DNA from: Amphiura filiformis
Lineage: Eukaryota > Echinodermata > Ophiuroidea > Amphilepidida > Amphiuridae
Assembly (NCBI RefSeq): GCF_039555335.1
Contig: NC_092628.1
Span: 30,475,409 to 30,539,408 of the forward strand
Direction: 5' to 3'
DNA length: 64,000 nucleotides
Notes under the pieces: model-generated
What the model was told of the DNA's origin: nothing
The model's input: the letters and a program-made list of their open reading frames with translations, nothing else
The model's database searches: none
Program-made: the position numbers and the translations under genes
Part shown: positions 35,701 through 47,038 of the stretch, one piece after another
Layout: the number at the start of each line of letters is the position of its first letter
Position numbering within the stretch: position 1 is the stretch's first letter

Positions 35701-38700
35701 TTAAGACTAAGAGTAAATTTATATAACTTTTCAATTATTTGACCTGCGATTTGGGCTAAAAGAATTGGGCAACCCTGTATTTAACTCCTAATAGGTGAAA
35801 ATTATTTGATTTTTGTTGCTATGTGTGTCAATATAGTTCCAACTCACAAATTCACAAAAGTATGCATCAATCTAGCAAAACACACTTTGCATAGTGCTGC
35901 ATCCAACCAAGCGCAGTGATTTATAGTGCGCTACGCACAGGCACAATGCCTAGACGTTGATCCACAAGCCTCAGCACACTTTACATCCCTATTTGTCAAT
36001 TTCTTGTCCCATTTTTAGTCATTTTAAGGACATTTCACTCTTTGCCGTCCACATTTTATCCCTGAAAAATTTCTGTGGGGTGGCCCCTGGATAAGCCACT
36101 GCATCAAACAGCATGTACACCAATCAATCCACAATGTTATGTCATGTTATATCATTGGCAAAAAAACACAGAGTAGAGATAAAACAAAACAATAAACTTT
36201 ACCCTAGCTGCAAGTAGAATATCCAAGAAGTCCAAATATTTGCCTTTCCGACCTTTAAACCCTTCTCCGCCTTCTTCTATCTCTCTCCTGCATTTTCTGA
36301 TGGTTGAACGTGACTTCTCATGCACGATGTGACAAAGTTTACGAAACCTTCTTCCAAGCGGTGACAACTTGAAGATCATTTCATTCAAGTATTGGATTTT
36401 AAGGGCTCGGAGAGTGATTATCTCTGACAGCTCGTGGACAGCATTGATGTATTCATTTTCTCTGAGAGAGAAAAAAACAAACAATGAAAACAGCAGGCAT
36501 GAGTAAACTTTTGATTTCTTGAAATAAATAGAGATCTTAGAACACAAGTTAATCAACTTTATTTGGAGGGCCATACCTGGGGGAAAATGTGTTTCAAAAA
36601 TACATTTCTGAGGGCCAAATACAACTCCATTTATCAAGCTATGTTTTCCTTTATATTTCAGAGTCGACTGATCAGTGCCAGGGGTAAGTGCAACAGCTGC
36701 CCTGTGAACATTTGGGAATTCACATACACAAATATGTACTCATCTACACATGGCAGCTATTGCACCTACATTTGTACCCACTTCTGGCACTCTTATTTAT
36801 GAGTAGCAGTGTAAAAATTAAAAAAACAGTAGTCTAGCATGTACGATAAGATAACATTCTGAGGTAGCCCCCATGAACCCTGCCTATGGGCCTGCAATCT
36901 GGTCTGAGATGTTAAGATCATTTCTATGCCAGCAACTCCAGACTCTAATCCCAACTCATACATGTATACACAGAGGATGAAGTCAACTTTAGCCAAATTT
37001 GAACTCGACTTTATTTGTGTGTAAATAGGGTTGTTGCGTTCTGAACTTGACTTCAGAAGTCAACTTTTGTTAAATTCAAACTTGACTTCAAACTTGACTT
37101 AACAGTGTAAACAAACACATAATTAAAAGTCAAGTTCACATTGGTTATTTGACGCATGAGCATGTGGAGAAGTCAAATTCACAATTTGTTTTGAAGTTGA
37201 CTATGGTGCATCCATCAACGAATAATGTATGCTAATCCCTATGCTAATTTAGTCCAAACTAAATTCAATGTTGCAATTGAAGTCAACTTCGTTGTGTGTA
37301 AACAGGGTCCTAGATATTTGTTGGGATTTTTCAAAATCAAATTTACTATGCCTGCTTACCCTTGTAATTGGCAATTGCTTTCATAACTAAATGAACATTT
37401 CAGTAAGCTATCCAGTGTAAACAGACCAACAGGCTTGAATACTTCCATTGACTTCCCTTCTGATGCTGAAAATTTATCCTGGAATAAACCGATAATAATT
37501 CAAAAAAGGGGAATTGCCTTTCTGTCTTTACTATACCACTCATCAGAGCGCATCAGTTCACAATTATATGCACTTTACCTCACACACTCCAGAGCATGCA
37601 GAGTGCAAAGAATGCTGATTGTCCCTGCTTTTCCAAATTAAATTTGGACTCCAAGCTAAAAATGGGGAGAGGTGCCCCCTGACAAAAAAATGAAAGATAA
37701 TACTGGGTCAAAATGATGCAACCCGGAAATTAGTTCGACTTTGCTCCCCGGCCGCACCAGAACTGAGAAGAGAAATGTTTTCCCCCATGACCAAGTAAGC
37801 TGGCTACGCCCTGCTATTTTGAACAAATTGTATAAAAAGTAGCCCTTGTGTGTACTTTTGACATTGACAAGAATTTTTTCATGTAGGCTATTTTGTGAAA
37901 TTTGAGGGAGAATAATCGATCTTAGCCCTGTATATTTTCAGCCCTGATTGACAGACGGTACAAATTGGGACAGCGGTCCCAGATAGGTCATCTGAAGAAT
38001 TGGGTATGAACACCATGCATAATAAATATTCATGTGAAACATTGTTATTTTTCTCATTTTTGTGAAACACTCTGTGTTTACTTTCAGCCAATTTTACAAG
38101 TTGACATCAAATGACCTTTGACCTCAGCATGTGACCTTGAATACCACCATTACATGCAAGTTCCCATAATGCAGCTTTGGTTCAAATTTGATATAAAATT
38201 GGATGGTTTTAACCCAATACACAAATTTATTGGTTGAGCTATGAGTTTTAAAATATTGGATGAGATATAGTTGAGTCCAATATTTTAAAACTCATAGTGA
38301 GACTAATAAATTTTGCATTGGGTGAAAAAACCATCCGATTTTATCATTATTATGTATTCAGAATCTTTTCTTGATCTTTTTTTGGTCAAAAACATGATTT
38401 TTGTTCAAAAATGTAATTTTTAGAAAAAAATGTGATTTTTGGTTTAAGTTAAAATGTGATTTTGGTCAAAAATATGACTTTTGGTATGAGTTTTGGTCAA
38501 AAATTCCAACACAGTCCAAGTGTTGATTATATATATTAGACTCTTCAACTCTGTACAAAGTATAGGAAGGAAGATTCTGAAAACATAATAATGGTTGTAA
38601 TGGGATTTGAACTGTTCATATGAGACCAAATTTTAACCAAAGGCCTTATATAATTGTTGATGTTGATGACGGATGGACACACAACTAATGATGCCACAAA

Positions 38701-41700
38701 GTCTTTTCCTTCGGATGACCTAAAAAGATATTTTCTGGTTTTGATACTTTAAGGTGGTACAACAACCCTGGCCAATTTTGTGCTTATTTTTGCATTTTTC
38801 TCAAAAATTATAGCGCATTGGTGACAAGAAAGATATGTATATTATAGGGGCACTGCACTGGAAATTTTATTTCAGCACAGACAACAGTTGTGGAGTTACA
38901 GTCAAAAATGAGGGAAAACCAATATTTGATCAATAAATCAATAACTACTTGTCTTGAGTCACTGAAATTCCAGTGTAGTAACTGGATTCCTTACCCCTAT
39001 AATATACATAACTTTTGTTACCAGTGTGTTATTAGATTTTGAGAAAAATGCAAAAATAGCCACAAATATCTCCCAAATTTGTTGAAAGAAAGTTCTGCAG
39101 CACTGAGTCTAGTCTCATTTTATATATATACTTACCAAAAGAATGTCAGCAGAATCAGAAAAGATATTCAAATATGGCTTGAGAATTTCAAAATGAAATC
39201 CTGTTGTCAACAGTCGTCTATGTCGATGCCATTTTGGACCCCCAGCAGTCAGTAGTCCATCACCAATCCATGGAATTACCCAGTCATAGACGAAATTATC
39301 TTTATAATCTATGAAATCAAGTTGAATAAAAATTCAGTTTTAAAATGATAACATTTATTACTGGCTACACTTAATTATTTGGTTTAGCATTTATAATTCT
39401 ACCAATATCTTCCTTTTTTGTATTTGTAAACTTGTCTGAAGAATGAGAACCTGTTGTTTTGTTTTCCACAGACCATCCAACAAATCACTGATCATGCAAA
39501 AAAACAAACTTGAGAATGCAGTTGGCATTTCTTATGCAATCACAGATTCACTGCCTCATTTATGAAGGCCTGGGTCCGTATAGAGGTCCTGCATGTGAAG
39601 TTCAGTGAATTTTGGTCTTTTAATTGAGTCAAAAGTTTCATACGCTTCATGCCCGAATATTTTGACTTTCATTGCTCGAGGGGCGCAGAATTGATGCTGA
39701 ATTGGTCAATTCAGTGCCCCCCTCAAGGTGGTGTCCAGGGCATGTGCCCCACTCTGCCCCCCTCGCTACACCACTATCCCAGCAGTATACTAAATAGACT
39801 GCATTACGGCCAGTTCAAATCCTCTGTTTGAAGCCAATCAATAAAAGCATGCGGGCCTCTATGCACAAAACAAACCTCTGCTCTGTTTGAAGCCAATGGA
39901 TAAAAGCATGCGGGCCTCTATGCACAAAACAAGCTACACCAGGTCTAACATGGTTAAGACATGGTTAAAGGGGGTGCCTCTATGCACAAAACAAGCTACA
40001 CCAGGTCTAACATGGTTAAGACATGGTTAAAGGGGGTGACTTCCTCTGGCCTCATTGGCCTTCTGGTCATCTCCTCCATGATTGGTTTGTTTGATACTTG
40101 TGTGATTTGTGTGAATTATGGAAAATAAAATGATCCTCTATCTTGTATTTTCTGTTAAGGGCAAATACACGAAGTGGCGGTGCCAGGAATTTTTTTCCAG
40201 GGGGGCATTGAGGGGGCAAAGTGAATTTCAGGGGGGAAGGCATCGGAAGGCATCAGAACTGGATATTTATACCAAATACACAAAATCACAATTGTGAAGA
40301 TAACTGACCTGCATTAGCCACACACGCCTTGACATATTCAGGTGATGACATCATTAACATACATGTGAATGGACCCAGCCAAAATGGGGATAAGTCAATG
40401 GAATTGGTTTCTCCTCCTGGTGGTACAATCAGGTCCACTAGCGCATCCAGTTTTTTCTTCTCATCAGTAGGAAGCTGTTGACAGTATTAGACAAACAGTT
40501 CCACAGTAATTCAAAATAATTCTACACCAGGGGGGTTGATGTTGTTAACATAGATAGCAAAATGGTAGCCTTTTTTACATCTTCAACATGTTGTTACAGC
40601 AGCACATAAAAGTGGAAAAATGGTATGGTAAAATTGCTTAGCTGTCTTTCCCAAGAGCAACATCATGCTCGGGGTAGGGTGGGCATTCAACTTCAGAAGT
40701 GATGCGTAAGTACAATGTACCTGTCATTAGGCTGTCAGCCCCCTTGATCCCTTTCTTTCATGAAATTTATCCGGGGAATTTTATCATCAAAATGCCATAA
40801 AATAATGAGGAAACTTATTTCAGCAAAATTTCAGCACTGATTTTGTATCGAAAATTTTGCAAATTTGGGACAAACAAATAGAATTTTGCTCCATTTTTGA
40901 AATTTTCTATCCATTGACCCTTTTTTTCAAAATGTTACACCAAAGCTTTCATCAAAGCTTCTAATAGGATTAGAGTTAGGGTTAGGATTAGGGTTAAGGG
41001 TTAGGGTTAGGATAAAGGTTAGGGTTAGGATTAGAGTTAGGATTTGTTTGGTATTCTCTTACACGAAGGATACACCAAAAATGGGGGAGGGAAAGGGAAA
41101 GGTTTGTATCAAGTTTTGAAGTTTTCAACACAGAGAAGAATTATTTTGTAGCAGTGATTTTATTTGTCTATTATTCCAATGCTTGTCCTAAAACTTGTGT
41201 ACTGACACATAGATAATAACAATAATAATAATAAGAAAACACATTCCATATTAGGTTTTTAATTTCTCAGGCTTTGAGAATTAGGATTTAATTAAGGTGG
41301 CCTAATCATGTAAAATAATGTTGGTACACTCTGGCATACTAAATGTAAATTGAATCCCATCTGCCCCAATTCATTGTTCGGCTCTACAGTCTCCCCAACA
41401 TTAAATGAGGGAAAATGGGGTTTATCCTTAGTGTAAGAGAGCACGAAATACTAATAGGATTAGAGTTAGGGTTAGGATTAGGGTTAAGGGTTAGGGTAAG
41501 GGTTAGGATAAAGGTTAGGGTTAGTGTTAGGATTAGAGTTGGGATTTGTTTGGTATGCTCTTACACAAAAGATACACCAAAAATGGGGGAGGGGAAGGTT
41601 TGTACTTGTATGAGGGCACGGTGGCTCAGTGATTACGGCTTTGGACTCATAATAATCTGAGAGCTTGCTTGACGTGCGTGGGTTTGATTCCCCGTCCCAC

Positions 41701-42451
41701 CACCGTGTTGCGCCCTTGGGCAAGGCGCTTTGCCTCGCTTGCCTCACCCCACCCAGGTGCAATGGGCAGCTGTTAGGGGTAGTCACAGTCATTTTACTGA
41801 TGGACCCTGCACCACTTGTAGGCTGCAAACGTGGTTCCGACATATTCTAATGACGGCGGAATAAATGTAAAGCGCTTTGAGGCTGTTTACGGCATATTTT
41901 TATTTATTTTACTTCCCATCACCACTTTTTCCCTTTATTATAGCCCTCAGCAGCATTTCAATAAAAGTGGCAATTAGTGGCACACTATACGCTGGCGAAG
42001 TTACGTAATAAATCGGATTAACTACCATAGCAGCTCATAGCAACAGGTGAAAACAATTTTGAATATATCGCGCCGCACTACAAGCAGGTTGCGCTCATCA
42101 CCTGTGTATGTCTGCAATCATAGATTGAATACAATACCGGTCTTTTCAAAGATATACTAATCTTACAGGTGCAAGTGATCAGCATGATATGGTTCAATGC
42201 AGAGGTACCGCATGAACGTATCAGTGCAGTGCGGTATATTCAAAAATTATGAAGGCCTCCGTATTATGTATTATACTTACCACAAATACATGTCCCCAAA
42301 TAGGATGTGCTGGTGCTAATTCTTGCATTTTCAGGTCCCGTATAAGTTTCTGATAATGCCATCTCTGTTTGAACAGCCTCCATATGTAACGGCATAGTTG
42401 AAAACCACACAGGAAAAGAAGCGCCTCAAATACAAGCCCAGGGGTTAACAT
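29615..42451 (-). CDS. CYP4F-like cytochrome P450, paralogue 2 (9 exons, 512 aa)
   Basis: Second complete member of the array, with the same reading and cofactor logic as gene 1. Exons: 42451-42281, 40474-40309, 39308-39136, 37478-37360, 36461-36203, 34828-34632, 34092-33959, 32222-32075, 29786-29615, all GT-AG with identical phases. Motifs: anchor at about 4-25, WHRHR (139-143), AGHDTT (318-323, Ala318 at the CYP4 Glu site), ExxR (E377, R380), PERF (432-435), heme Cys458. No exon is duplicated. Unusual: the usual LTPAFHF after the C-helix reads LTTGFHF (T148, G149), and the F-G region has RKCRRE. A possible minus-strand AATAAA lies at 29412-29417. A 5' non-coding exon probably ends at 43683 and splices to 42465, just ahead of the ATG. 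Confidence 0.92.
30084..30173. mobile_element. 90-bp hairpin MITE
   Basis: Arms of 39 bases (TAAACACAGCCAAATTAAAA and onward) with about one mismatch and a 12-base loop. Gene 2 intron 8. Confidence 0.85.
30683..31147. mobile_element. MITE family E copy 1
   Basis: Ends TTGTTTGTTTGTCCTCCAC and GTGGAGGACAAACAAACAA. Inner mirrored TATGCAAAGTTATAATTTGT and ACAAATTAAAACTTTGCATA. The relative at 59157-59532 shares the ends. Confidence 0.75.
31262..31650. mobile_element. C/G-run MITE with an empty site in gene 1
   Basis: Ends TTTAACATAGGCGTAGAT and ATCTATGCCACTGCTCTTTA are inverted. Gene 1 near 4470-4500 reads straight across the same site. Confidence 0.65.
32075..32222 (-). CDS. Gene 2 exon 8 (aa 408-455, PERF)
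   Basis: The acceptor TTTTCAG precedes the exon and the donor GTATGT follows (phase 2). It encodes [20 protein letters not shown] and ends FSAGP. Single copy. Confidence 0.93.
32475..33150. mobile_element. Element built of CCATAGTGGCGTAT units
   Basis: Ends AATTCGTCGGCTGTATTCCA and TGGAATACAGACGACGAATT. The word CCATAGTGGCGTAT or its inverse recurs at about 32491, 32665, 32790, 32897 and 33115. Gene 2 intron 7. Confidence 0.75.
33240..33565. repeat. Repeat homologous to 10247-10595 plus 11958-12005
   Basis: It shares TCTAAGCCCTAGGTAATTC, AACAACTTAAAATAATGATG and GCGGCTAAAAACAAT with gene 1 intron 4, but without the 1362-bp insert. Confidence 0.75.
33959..34092 (-). CDS. Gene 2 exon 7 (aa 363-406, K-helix)
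   Basis: The acceptor ACACTAG precedes the exon and the donor GTTAGT follows (phase 1). It encodes [20 protein letters not shown] with ExxR, and ends NQTVVPK. Confidence 0.93.
34632..34828 (-). CDS. Gene 2 exon 6 (aa 297-361, I-helix)
   Basis: The acceptor CTTATTCAG precedes the exon and the donor GTAAGA follows (phase 2). It carries [20 protein letters not shown]; Ala318 is at the covalent-heme position. Confidence 0.94.
34924..35234. mobile_element. TTAA-flanked MITE, second type
   Basis: TTAA at 34920-34923 and 35235-35238. Inverted ends AGGCCCATTCAGTGAT and ATCACTGAATGGGTCT. Gene 3 has the empty site near 54650 (GCCATTTAATTGTTAGC). Confidence 0.85.
36203..36461 (-). CDS. Gene 2 exon 5 (aa 211-296)
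   Basis: The acceptor TCTCTCTCAG precedes the exon and the donor GTAAAG follows (phase 0). It encodes [14 protein letters not shown] through [13 protein letters not shown]. Lengths are equal in all three genes. Confidence 0.9.
36963..37320. repeat. AAGTCAACTT-rich tract
   Basis: Many direct and inverted copies of AAGTCAA and GAACTTGACTT, with GTGTGTAAA(T/C)AGGG near both ends. Probably a degenerate foldback. Gene 2 intron 4. Confidence 0.5.
37360..37478 (-). CDS. Gene 2 exon 4 (aa 171-209), single copy
   Basis: The acceptor TTTATTCCAG precedes the exon and the donor GTAAGC follows (phase 2). It encodes [20 protein letters not shown] and [19 protein letters not shown]. No tandem copies are seen, so this is probably the unduplicated state. 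Confidence 0.9.
38187..38345. mobile_element. Palindromic MITE family F copy 1
   Basis: ATAAAATTGGATGGTTTTAA and AAAACCATCCGATTTTAT are mirrored around TATTGGATGAGATATAGTTG. It is followed by TTGGTCAAAAAT-type repeats to about 38510. Confidence 0.75.
38745..39085. mobile_element. MITE family G copy 1
   Basis: TTTTTCTCAAAAAT and ATGTATATTATAGGGG are mirrored by CCCCTATAATATACAT and TTTTGAGAAAAAT. A relative lies at 55760-56060. Gene 2 intron 3. Confidence 0.75.
39136..39308 (-). CDS. Gene 2 exon 3 (aa 113-170, C-helix)
   Basis: The acceptor TTTCATAG precedes the exon and the donor GTAAGT follows (phase 0). It contains [18 protein letters not shown]: the WxxxR is intact, but the following Pro-Ala of the paralogues is Thr-Gly. 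Confidence 0.92.
39829..40045. repeat. Two overlapping tandem duplications
   Basis: GTTTGAAGCCAAT...GCATGCGGGCCTCTATGCAC appears twice, then a 64-base unit with AAGCTACACCAGGTCTAACA appears twice without visible mismatches. Gene 2 intron 2. Confidence 0.9.
40309..40474 (-). CDS. Gene 2 exon 2 (aa 58-112)
   Basis: The acceptor TGTCAACAG precedes the exon and the donor GTCAGT follows (phase 1). It encodes [20 protein letters not shown], then [20 protein letters not shown]. It is 166 bases, as in gene 3. Confidence 0.9.
40955..41055 (+). repeat. TTAGGG-rich interstitial tract 1
   Basis: Runs of GTTAGGGTTAGGATTAGGGT and variants, followed by TTTGGTATTCTCTTACAC. Confidence 0.85.
41430..41572 (+). 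mobile_element. Small element carrying TTAGGG-rich tract 2
   Basis: Short inverted ends GTGTAAGAG and CTCTTACAC enclose a second TTAGGG-variant array (41455-41545) nearly identical to tract 1. Confidence 0.6.
41612..41912 (+). mobile_element. tRNA-derived SINE with CCCTTGGGCAAGGC core
   Basis: Head GCACGGTGGCTCAGTGATTA, B-box-like GGGTTTGATTCCCC, core CGCCCTTGGGCAAGGCGCTT and CCACCCAGGTG, tail TAAAGCGCTTTGAGGC. Confidence 0.8.
42281..42451 (-). CDS. Gene 2 exon 1 (aa 1-57)
   Basis: ATG at 42451; the donor GTAAGT comes after GHVFV (phase 0). The sequence upstream, GTCTTCTATACTAG, then GTAAACCTGAGATA before the ATG, looks like a 5' UTR splice acceptor, with the exon beginning at 42465. An open frame extends further upstream but is not conserved. 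Confidence 0.9.
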
Positions 42452-42974
42452 TATCTCAGGTTTACCTAGTATAGAAGACAAAAACAGGAAATTAGTATCC
42501 ATGTATACAATACCAAGAATTTCTTTAAAAAAACATACCGATAATCAAAAATAATAGTATGCGGTAAAGGGGTCACAGGTCCCGGGGTGGTCTCTCCCTG
42601 GTTGAAGGTTTATGGGAATGTGCCACGGATTTGGGGTACGTCTTCAGGGATATTGGTATATCTATGGATGGCTTTTCAATGAAGACCCAATTGTGCAAAC
42701 CTAATCGTGCCCTTAAAAGCACCCAATTAGGGCAAATTTGGGTGATTTGTGAGTGATTTTTGTTGTAAATTGGAATACTGATGCAGCAAAAACAGCAAAA
42801 AGGATGTGTAGAGAGAAAGTATACATCCGGAAGTCTGTGTGACACATGCACAGCTAGGCCAGAGTGCCCATCTTTCTTCCAAAGCGATGGGTCCAGATTC
42901 CTCCATGAAATGTCACTGCGGGGGTAACATCTCCTCCATGGTGTGTATGTTACCTGGCTTTCTCGGCATTTAAT

Positions 42975-43243
42975 AAGGGACCGTTCACAAACACTTATTA
43001 GGGAGGCTTGATGCAAACAAAATTCATCTCGAAAATTTTCCGCCCCCCCCTTTCAGATCTCAAAAATTTCAGGGACCCCCCTTGTTGACATGAAAATTAT
43101 GGGTCAACCCCATAGAAAATGCAATTTCCTGGAAAAAATTGTGGTCAATTTTTCAGGCCCCCCTTTAGGCGGGTCAAAACTTTTAAGGACCCCCCCCCCA
43201 TTTTGCATCAGGCCCCCAACAAGTGTTTGTGAACGGTCCCTAA
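42975..43243. mobile_element. MITE with AGGGACCGTTCACAAACACT ends
   Basis: Inverted ends AGGGACCGTTCACAAACACT and AGTGTTTGTGAACGGTCCCT. C-run-rich interior. Confidence 0.85.
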
Positions 43244-43420
43244 AGCTGGTACCCATTTGAACAGCTGGGTGGAGAGAGGCAATAGGGGTGAAAGCTGGTG
43301 AAGACTCTTGCCTAAAATGTGCCTCTTGTGTGGAATTAAAAATTGGGAGAAATGAATAATAAAAAGGGGAATATGGCAGAGATCAGACACCGTACTAAGT
43401 GCACAAATGTGTTGGCACTG
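43244..43420 (-). mobile_element. SINE core fragment
   Basis: On the minus strand: CTCTCCACCCAGCTGTTCAA and ATGGGTACC, the core shared with the SINEs at 25895 and 41612. The head is missing. Confidence 0.55.
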
Positions 43421-43682
43421 CCATCTTCACCATATTTAGGTTTGCAAATTGGGTTCTAACAAATTCGGCATGTTCAAGGGTGGGGGGGGGGGCAAGTAAT
43501 TTTGTCAGACCAATGATAGACATCAAAACACCTGATGAAGCTCATCAGTGATCAGATATACCAATATACCTAAAGCCTAAGCTTAATGATTAGACCATAG
43601 ATCATATGATCTTTAAATGTCATACTGTTGTATATCACATGCATTAAAGTGGCCAAAAATGTATTTTTTTTACAACACTTAC

Positions 43683-43870
43683 CACTGAACTGCTACAATA
43701 CTGCAATGACTGGTGATACTGGCAGGTAGCTCACTCTGTAGTACACCACTTTTGTCACCTTGAACTTCATGTTCTTTTCCTTTTCCTAACCTGTGACCTG
43801 TATAGCTACATCAATATTGTCATAACTTAAGGGTGCACAACACCAAATCTCCACAATTGTTGTATGAGTT
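43683..43870 (-). promoter_or_regulatory. Gene 2 putative 5' non-coding exon and promoter block
   Basis: The donor GTAAGT is at 43682-43677. The block shares CACCTTGAACT and the GGTGCACAACACC element (plus strand) with the left-edge and gene 3 blocks. It would splice to the acceptor at 42466. Confidence 0.5.
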
Positions 43871-44119
43871 CCAGATTGAGTATATTAATGTGTGTGAAGG
43901 GACTTGGAGGGGCACTAATTCATTTTGTGCTGCAGGAGGCATATCAGTTCAGACTGTACGTCCGTATATTCATTTGTTTACATGAGCTCACCCACCAAAT
44001 GTACCATTTTCAGTCTCCAAAGCACCCCCTGGACACGCCACTGGTACGTATGAAGCAGTTTCGCCTTTCGCATTTCATGGAACAATCAGCCTTATCATAT
44101 CAAAACCTTTCTAGGTGAA

Positions 44120-44850
44120 AAGTAACATGTTTTTTACCCAAAATAATATTCACTACACAATGAAAAGCAATAGTGACCTTGATGAACGCGAGCTGTGTGG
44201 AGTCATGCTAAAAATAGATCGTATAGTCTCACGCAAAGTCTACGCTATGCGTATTTCACGTAATGCGAATTATGCTGTGCCATATAGGCTGTGACTAAGA
44301 CTGGCAGACCCAGCGAGTTATCGAAGGGACTAGAATTGACTTCTGATTAGGGGGTACCCATAGTTTTTTGTATTCTGCGAGACTAAATTCAGGTCTATCA
44401 TAACCATTTTTAGATGACCATTAGGAAAATGTCCATACAGTCGATTAACCCCGAGAACATTTTTAATAACGTGGCGCTATTTCAGAGAGTGACTGTTGGA
44501 ACAGGGCAGGATTGACAGGAAAACCCAGAAAAACTTGATCTCACGCAGGGAAAGGAACAAAATGAGTGAAAAGATGGAATAAATAAAAATTCAGGCGGGT
44601 TTATGGAAGCACCTACAGCTTCAAAAAAATAATTTTAGGGTTAAAGAATATCTCAAGGTAATATAAACGTGGGTATAGAATTCTGAGTTCACTGACGGCG
44701 ATTTAAAGAAAAATTTGGTCATTTTTAGCCAGTTTTCTGTTGCGTTTAGAATGGCCAAGTCTGCCGTGAATTCACTGATTCTGAAATGTTACTAAAGGTT
44801 TTGATATGTATCAGGTGATGCTGAGAATTTGACACAACATCAGCTTGTCG
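44120..44850. other. Intergenic DNA, nothing recognised
   Basis: Region upstream of gene 2 with no open frame, repeat or motif that I can support. Confidence 0.4.
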
Positions 44851-44984
44851 GTGTTCCATTCTGAGGTGCCCCCTCCCAAAGACTTTATTTGAATGCATGA
44901 AGACCACCTTCTAACTCTGAGTGATATTTTTCATCCTCAAACAAATTTAATCACCGACAAAACTAGTTGCAAGGTTGGTTATAA

Positions 44985-45423
44985 GGGGGCTGACATTTTC
45001 TTCGGAAGGGGGTCATGAATATACTGGCGGGGGCGGGGGGGGTCATAGAATTTTGAGACCAAAATAATTTTTTAACAACCAAAATAGGGGGGTTAAGAAT
45101 TATTAAGGGCTGGTGACCCAAAATGTGCGCACAATGTTTAGTTATACAATGCAAGTTTTTTGCATGCTCCGCGCACCTAATACACTTACAATCTAAATTT
45201 TCAACGCATTTTGCGCAATCCCCTCTAAAATTTTGGCGCGCTCCGTGCCTTACTTCCGGCGATGAATAATTTGTCTTGAGTCTGTATAGGCAGAAGGGGG
45301 TCATAAAATTTTTGACCCGTGATAGGGGATCGTAAAAAATTTAGCCCGCGATAGGGGTCAGTAAAAAATTGACTCCAGTCACCGACATATTCATGACCCC
45401 CTGCCGAAGAAAATGACACCCCC
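44985..45423. mobile_element. MITE with ATTTTCTTCGG ends
   Basis: Inverted ends TGACATTTTCTTCGGAAGGG and CCCTGCCGAAGAAAATGACA, both followed by GTCATGAATAT words. The related flank at 1490-1510 reads across without it. Confidence 0.75.
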
Positions 45424-45519
45424 TAAATTTCCACTTTATTTTTTTATTTAGAAAAATACATAGACCTCAATGTGTTCTCATAAACAGAATGATTGGAAGT
45501 ATTTTTTTTAGCTGAACTG

Positions 45520-46014
45520 CCTAAGGGCTTTTCGGCGACGGGAAGGGAAAGAAGGAAGGAATAAAGAGAGAGAGAAAAAAAAGAAGTTGTTTGCTTTGGG
45601 TGGGAGACCCTAGCTCGCATGCCAAGCACACGGTCGGCGACACCTTGCCACGGGTCTTGGGCTTCGCTGGCCAGCAAAACCGTGCCTATATGTGCCAGTG
45701 CCACTATTGAGATATGCTCCATCGAACAATAAACAATAGGAAACAAAGGATTTATTGACTGTTTTATTGATTTTTCACTACTTAAATGTCAAGTACTATA
45801 GACATGATATACATCATTTTAAAGCTAATTTAAAGCAGAATATTTTGGTTGAATATTTCAAAAATGATGATTGGCGCCTTCCGGGCTCAGTTGTGACGAG
45901 GAGTCACATATATCACTTAGGGCGATTGCGTCATCACACCACATGGGATGCACGTACGAACAGCACATATATCAAGTAGTATTTTGTAGTACACGGTACG
46001 GTTAGGGTTAAGGA
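45520..46014 (-). mobile_element. SINE family S copy 2, interrupted
   Basis: Family S sequence (GCCTAAGGGCTTTTCGGCGA to CGGTTAGGGTTAAGG) with about 210 unrelated bases at 45695-45905. Confidence 0.7.
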
Positions 46015-46053
46015 AGCATATATTGAGTTTCGATAGTGGTAACCTAACCCTAA

Positions 46054-46336
46054 CAGCCTAAGGGCTTTTCGGCGACAGGAAGGGAAAGAAGGAAGGAATA
46101 AAGAGAGAAAATAAAGAAAGAAGTTGTTTGCTCTGGGTGGGATTCGAACCCGAGACCCCTCGCATGCCAAGCACACGGTCGGCGACACCTGGCCATGGGT
46201 CTTGGGCTTCACTGGCCAGTGAAACCGTGCCTATATATCACTTAGGGCGATTGCGCCACCACACCACATGGGATGCATGCACGAACAGCGCATATATCAA
46301 GTAGTATTTTGTAGTACACTGTACGGTTATGGTTAA
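46054..46336 (-). mobile_element. SINE family S copy 3
   Basis: Intact B-box (GGTTCGAATCCCACC on minus) and TGCTTGGCATGCGAGG. Confidence 0.75.
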
Positions 46337-46465
46337 TGTAATATTCTGTTTGTACTTACTAGTTATTAGTTATTAATAGTTATTACTAATATTATTTCAG
46401 CATTTTGGGTAATAAAAGAATAACCAAATAAAAATTTGACGGGAATCATACATTATGACTTCTAG

Positions 46466-46714
46466 GAAAGGGAAAGAAGGAAGGAATAAAGAGAGAAAAA
46501 AAAGAAAGAAGTTGTTTGCTTTGGGTGGGAGACCCCTCGCATGCCAAGCACACGGTCGGCGACACCTTGCCACGGGTCTTGGGCTTCGCTGGCCAGCAAA
46601 ACCGTGCCTATATATCACTTAGGGCGATTGCGTCATTACACCACATGGGATGCACGTACGAACAGCACATATATCAAGTAGTATTTTGTAGTACACGGTA
46701 CGGTTAGGGTTAAG
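46466..46714 (-). mobile_element. SINE family S copy 4
   Basis: The B-box part is shortened (GGGTGGGAGACCCCTCGC on plus), as in copy 6. Confidence 0.7.
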
Positions 46715-46756
46715 GAAGCATATATTGAGTTTCGATAGTGGTAACCTAACCCTAAC

Positions 46757-47038
46757 TGCCTAGGGGCTTTTCGGCGACAGGAAGGGAAAGAAGGAAGGAA
46801 TAAAGAGAGAAGATAAAGAGAGAAGGTGTTTGCTCTGGGTGGGATTCAACCCGAAACCCCTCACATGCCAAGCACACGGTCGGCGACACCTTGCCACGGG
46901 TCTTGGGCTTCACTGGCCAGTGAAACCGTGCCTATATATCACTTAGGGCGATTAAGCCATCACACCACGTGGGATGCATGCACGAACAGCGCATATATCA
47001 AGTAGTATTTTGTAGTACACGGTACGGCAGTTAGGGTT
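46757..47038 (-). mobile_element. SINE family S copy 5
   Basis: B-box with one base lost (GATTCAACCC on plus). Confidence 0.7.

Noticed and set aside
40955..41572. Chromosome end or telomere
   Set aside because: The tracts are short, degenerate, duplicated and lie inside an intron of gene 2 with genes on both sides.
42452..42502. Upstream in-frame Met extending gene 2 exon 1
   Set aside because: The extension crosses a likely 5' UTR splice acceptor and is not conserved in genes 1 and 3, which share the internal MLTP start.
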